Origin: Amoebophrya sp. AT5.2
Lineage: Eukaryota; Sar; Dinophyceae; Syndiniales; Amoebophryaceae
Length of the DNA stretch: 18,706 bases
Direction: 5' to 3'
Assembly: GCA_005223375.1 (NCBI GenBank)
Contig: RXOD01004742.1
Location: forward strand, 1-18,706
Below, piece by piece: positions 18,001-18,706 of this stretch. The number at the start of each line of letters is the position of its first letter. Position 1 is the first letter of the stretch. The notes below the pieces were generated by a model. It made no database searches. It was not told where the DNA came from and saw only the letters and a program-made list of their open reading frames with translations. The position numbers were made by a program, and so were the translations under genes.

Positions 18001-18706
18001 CTAGGTGTCCGTAATTCTTTCCTCACCGCCTCAACAGTGTACCGTTTTCAAGGCTGCCTTTGCACGGGTAGCCAGCCCGGCATACAAGGTGGCCGATACG
18101 ACAATCGAGCAACTCGCGGGCGCAGCTGCAAAAAGGTGGCTCACCCAGTCTGCCGAGGGAAGGCTGCTGCAGACTTATGCGGGCTACCAGTGCGAGCCGT
18201 TCGCCCACCTGCACAAAAAGGCGGCGGACAAGGAACTCGCCGAGCAGGCCGCGAACCGCAACGCGCAGCAGAACGCGATCGTAGGAAAAAACGGCAAGCA
18301 GCAGCCCGCGGGACGTTACGTGCCACGGGGTGGAGCGTGGGGCGCCCCCGCCGGTCCAAAAGCAAAACCTCCTGCGCCTGCGCCGCAGCCTATCCTGCCT
18401 CCGGCTCCGCCGATCCCGGGGGGAAACGGTCCTGTGCCGGGGGGCAACCCGGCTCCCGTGAACAACCAACCACCTCCGGCTCCGCTGCTCCCGGGAAACG
18501 GTCCTGTGCCGGGGGGCAACCCGGCTCCCGTAAACAACCGACCAGGTCTGAGTCCGCTGCTCCCGGGGGGAAGCGCTCCTGTGCCGATCGGCAACCCGGC
18601 TCCCGTGAACAACCAACCAGGTCTGAATCCGCTGCTCCCGGGGGGAAGCGCTCCTGTGCCGGGCGGCAACCCGGCTCCCGTGAACAACCAACCAGGTCTG
18701 AATCCG
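15062..18706 (+). CDS. Eight-exon orphan gene, 3'-truncated by the window; Lys/Ala N-terminus and Pro/Asn repeat C-terminus
   Basis: No family is recognised. My exon model is 15062-15425, 15600-15703, 15907-16196, 16398-16593, 16733-17011, 17256-17476, 17612-17924, and 18038 to the edge: 812 codons so far with no stop. All seven introns (113-244 nt) are GT-AG with matching phase (1,0,2,0,0,2,0). Donors are GTGAGT, GTGCTT, GTGAAG, GTAAGC, GTAAGT and GTACTT (twice). Acceptors mostly read CAACAG or similar, next to C/T-rich tracts. The N-terminus is a KAAGKAA-type repeat (about residues 8-30). The middle is helical and probably globular, with several Cys and Trp (for example EWMHLDMVDVVGALFKFARD and YGYEQYFINHHKE). 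The last exon turns Gly/Pro-rich and then repetitive. ATG 15062 is chosen because no upstream frame joins it. Uncertain points are the donor at 16191 or 16197 and the acceptor at 18004 or 18037; both choices stay in frame. Confidence 0.72.
15082..15153 (+). repeat. Lys/Ala/Gly tandem coding repeat
   Basis: Imperfect units of about 12-15 bp (GGCAAAGCAGC type) encode a KAAGKAAGKAAKAAGKAAA series at the N-terminus of the eight-exon gene. Such Lys/Ala repeats form basic helices; binding to nucleic acid or membrane is possible but unproven. Confidence 0.7.
15426..15599 (+). other. Intron 1 of the eight-exon gene (174 nt)
   Basis: GTGAGT donor after one base of a codon; the acceptor CACAACAG follows a T-rich stretch. 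Splicing joins QRQR to STLIAICSQKQAPQF in frame, which no unspliced frame gives. Confidence 0.7.
15704..15906 (+). other. Intron 2 of the eight-exon gene (203 nt), with a possible cassette
   Basis: The GTGCTT donor and CTAACAG acceptor, both phase 0, join NFFAELE to ERARIVVNK. Inside, 15774-15805 is flanked by TTTCCAG and GTAAGA and would encode REVVDKERAQ, but including it breaks the downstream frame. Confidence 0.65.
16197..16397 (+). other. Intron 3 of the eight-exon gene (201 nt)
   Basis: GTGAAG donor (phase 2) to CATTCAG acceptor, joining KDWYR to FRLNLKYV. A second donor, GTATCG at 16191, would give a product two residues shorter in the same frame. Confidence 0.65.
16594..16732 (+). 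other. Intron 4 of the eight-exon gene (139 nt)
   Basis: GTAAGC donor and AACAACAG acceptor, phase 0 on both sides, joining WEAVRP to ILHKTIMAGK. The interior is AT-rich with stops in frame. Confidence 0.75.
17012..17255 (+). other. Intron 5 of the eight-exon gene (244 nt)
   Basis: GTAAGT donor and TTTCATCAG acceptor, phase 0, joining KTIRP to GYTVGNKISVV. Earlier AGs at 17166 and 17227 hit stops or the wrong frame; a later AG at 17315 or 17318 would also keep frame. Confidence 0.65.
17477..17611 (+). other. Intron 6 of the eight-exon gene (135 nt)
   Basis: GTACTT donor (phase 2) and CATCACACAG acceptor, joining AAPLPA to EPAIMTKLEEYKF in frame. Confidence 0.7.
17925..18037 (+). other. Intron 7 of the eight-exon gene (113 nt; 80 nt if the first acceptor is used)
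   Basis: GTACTT donor, phase 0. The acceptor at 18037 (CTCAACAG) fits the other introns best. The AG at 18004 (TTTCTAG) is also phase 0 and would add 11 residues, so alternative acceptor use is possible. Confidence 0.65.
18401..18706 (+). repeat. 75-bp tandem repeat coding a Pro/Gly/Asn-rich unit
   Basis: The unit of about 25 residues carries PGGNPAPVNNQPG and LLPGGSAPVP. The GGCTCCCGT landmark falls at 18451, 18523, 18598 and 18673, so spacings are 72, 75 and 75 bp. The array runs off the window. The downstream copies are nearly identical, suggesting recent expansion. Disordered repeats of this kind occur in scaffold, cell-wall and actin-regulatory proteins; no choice can be made here. Confidence 0.85.

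Noticed and set aside
18023..18691. 222-codon minus-strand frame with HGSRVAxRHR repeats
   Set aside because: It is the antisense of the proline-rich last exon; the repeat period comes from the + strand coding array, and the + strand splice model is consistent.
1..18706. tRNA, rRNA, CRISPR array, bacterial insertion sequences or transposase genes
   Set aside because: Looked for on both strands; no cloverleaf, conserved rRNA block, regular spacer array or transposase motif was seen.

Overview
This looks like a piece of a eukaryotic nuclear genome, most likely from a protist. The reasons are GT-AG introns with matching codon phase, long low-complexity (Ser, Lys/Ala, Pro and acidic) stretches inside large proteins, kilobase gaps without genes, and no bacterial operon layout or ribosome-binding sites. 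All four supported genes lie on the + strand, an arrangement common in alveolates such as dinoflagellates and their relatives. The lineage is my inference only; no marker gene is present. Most proteins belong to no family I can name.

Layout. (1) 184-1755: a protein with an N-terminal NYN (LabA/DUF88-like, PIN-like nuclease) domain and a long disordered basic tail. (2) 1756-3298: a gap with A-rich repeats. (3) 3299-5740: a single-exon orphan protein of 813 residues with a coiled coil, a Lys-rich tail and the C-terminus DMEDDLLA. (4) 5741-6790: a gap with short degenerate repeats and GC hairpins. (5) 6791-13020: two large open frames that I read as one orphan gene of about 2,021 codons, split by a 164-nt intron (11228-11391). 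Its 3' exon carries the same DMEDDLLA motif as gene 3. (6) 13021-15061: a 2-kb gap holding a nested fold-back (inverted-repeat) element at 13127-13828. (7) 15062-18706: an eight-exon gene, cut by the window edge. All seven introns can be placed as GT-AG with matching phase, and the last exon runs into a 75-bp proline-rich tandem repeat.

The best leads are the neighbouring large orphan proteins sharing a short acidic motif, the fold-back element, and the divergent NYN protein. I see no evidence that the genes form one pathway. The shared motif is the only sequence link between two of them.
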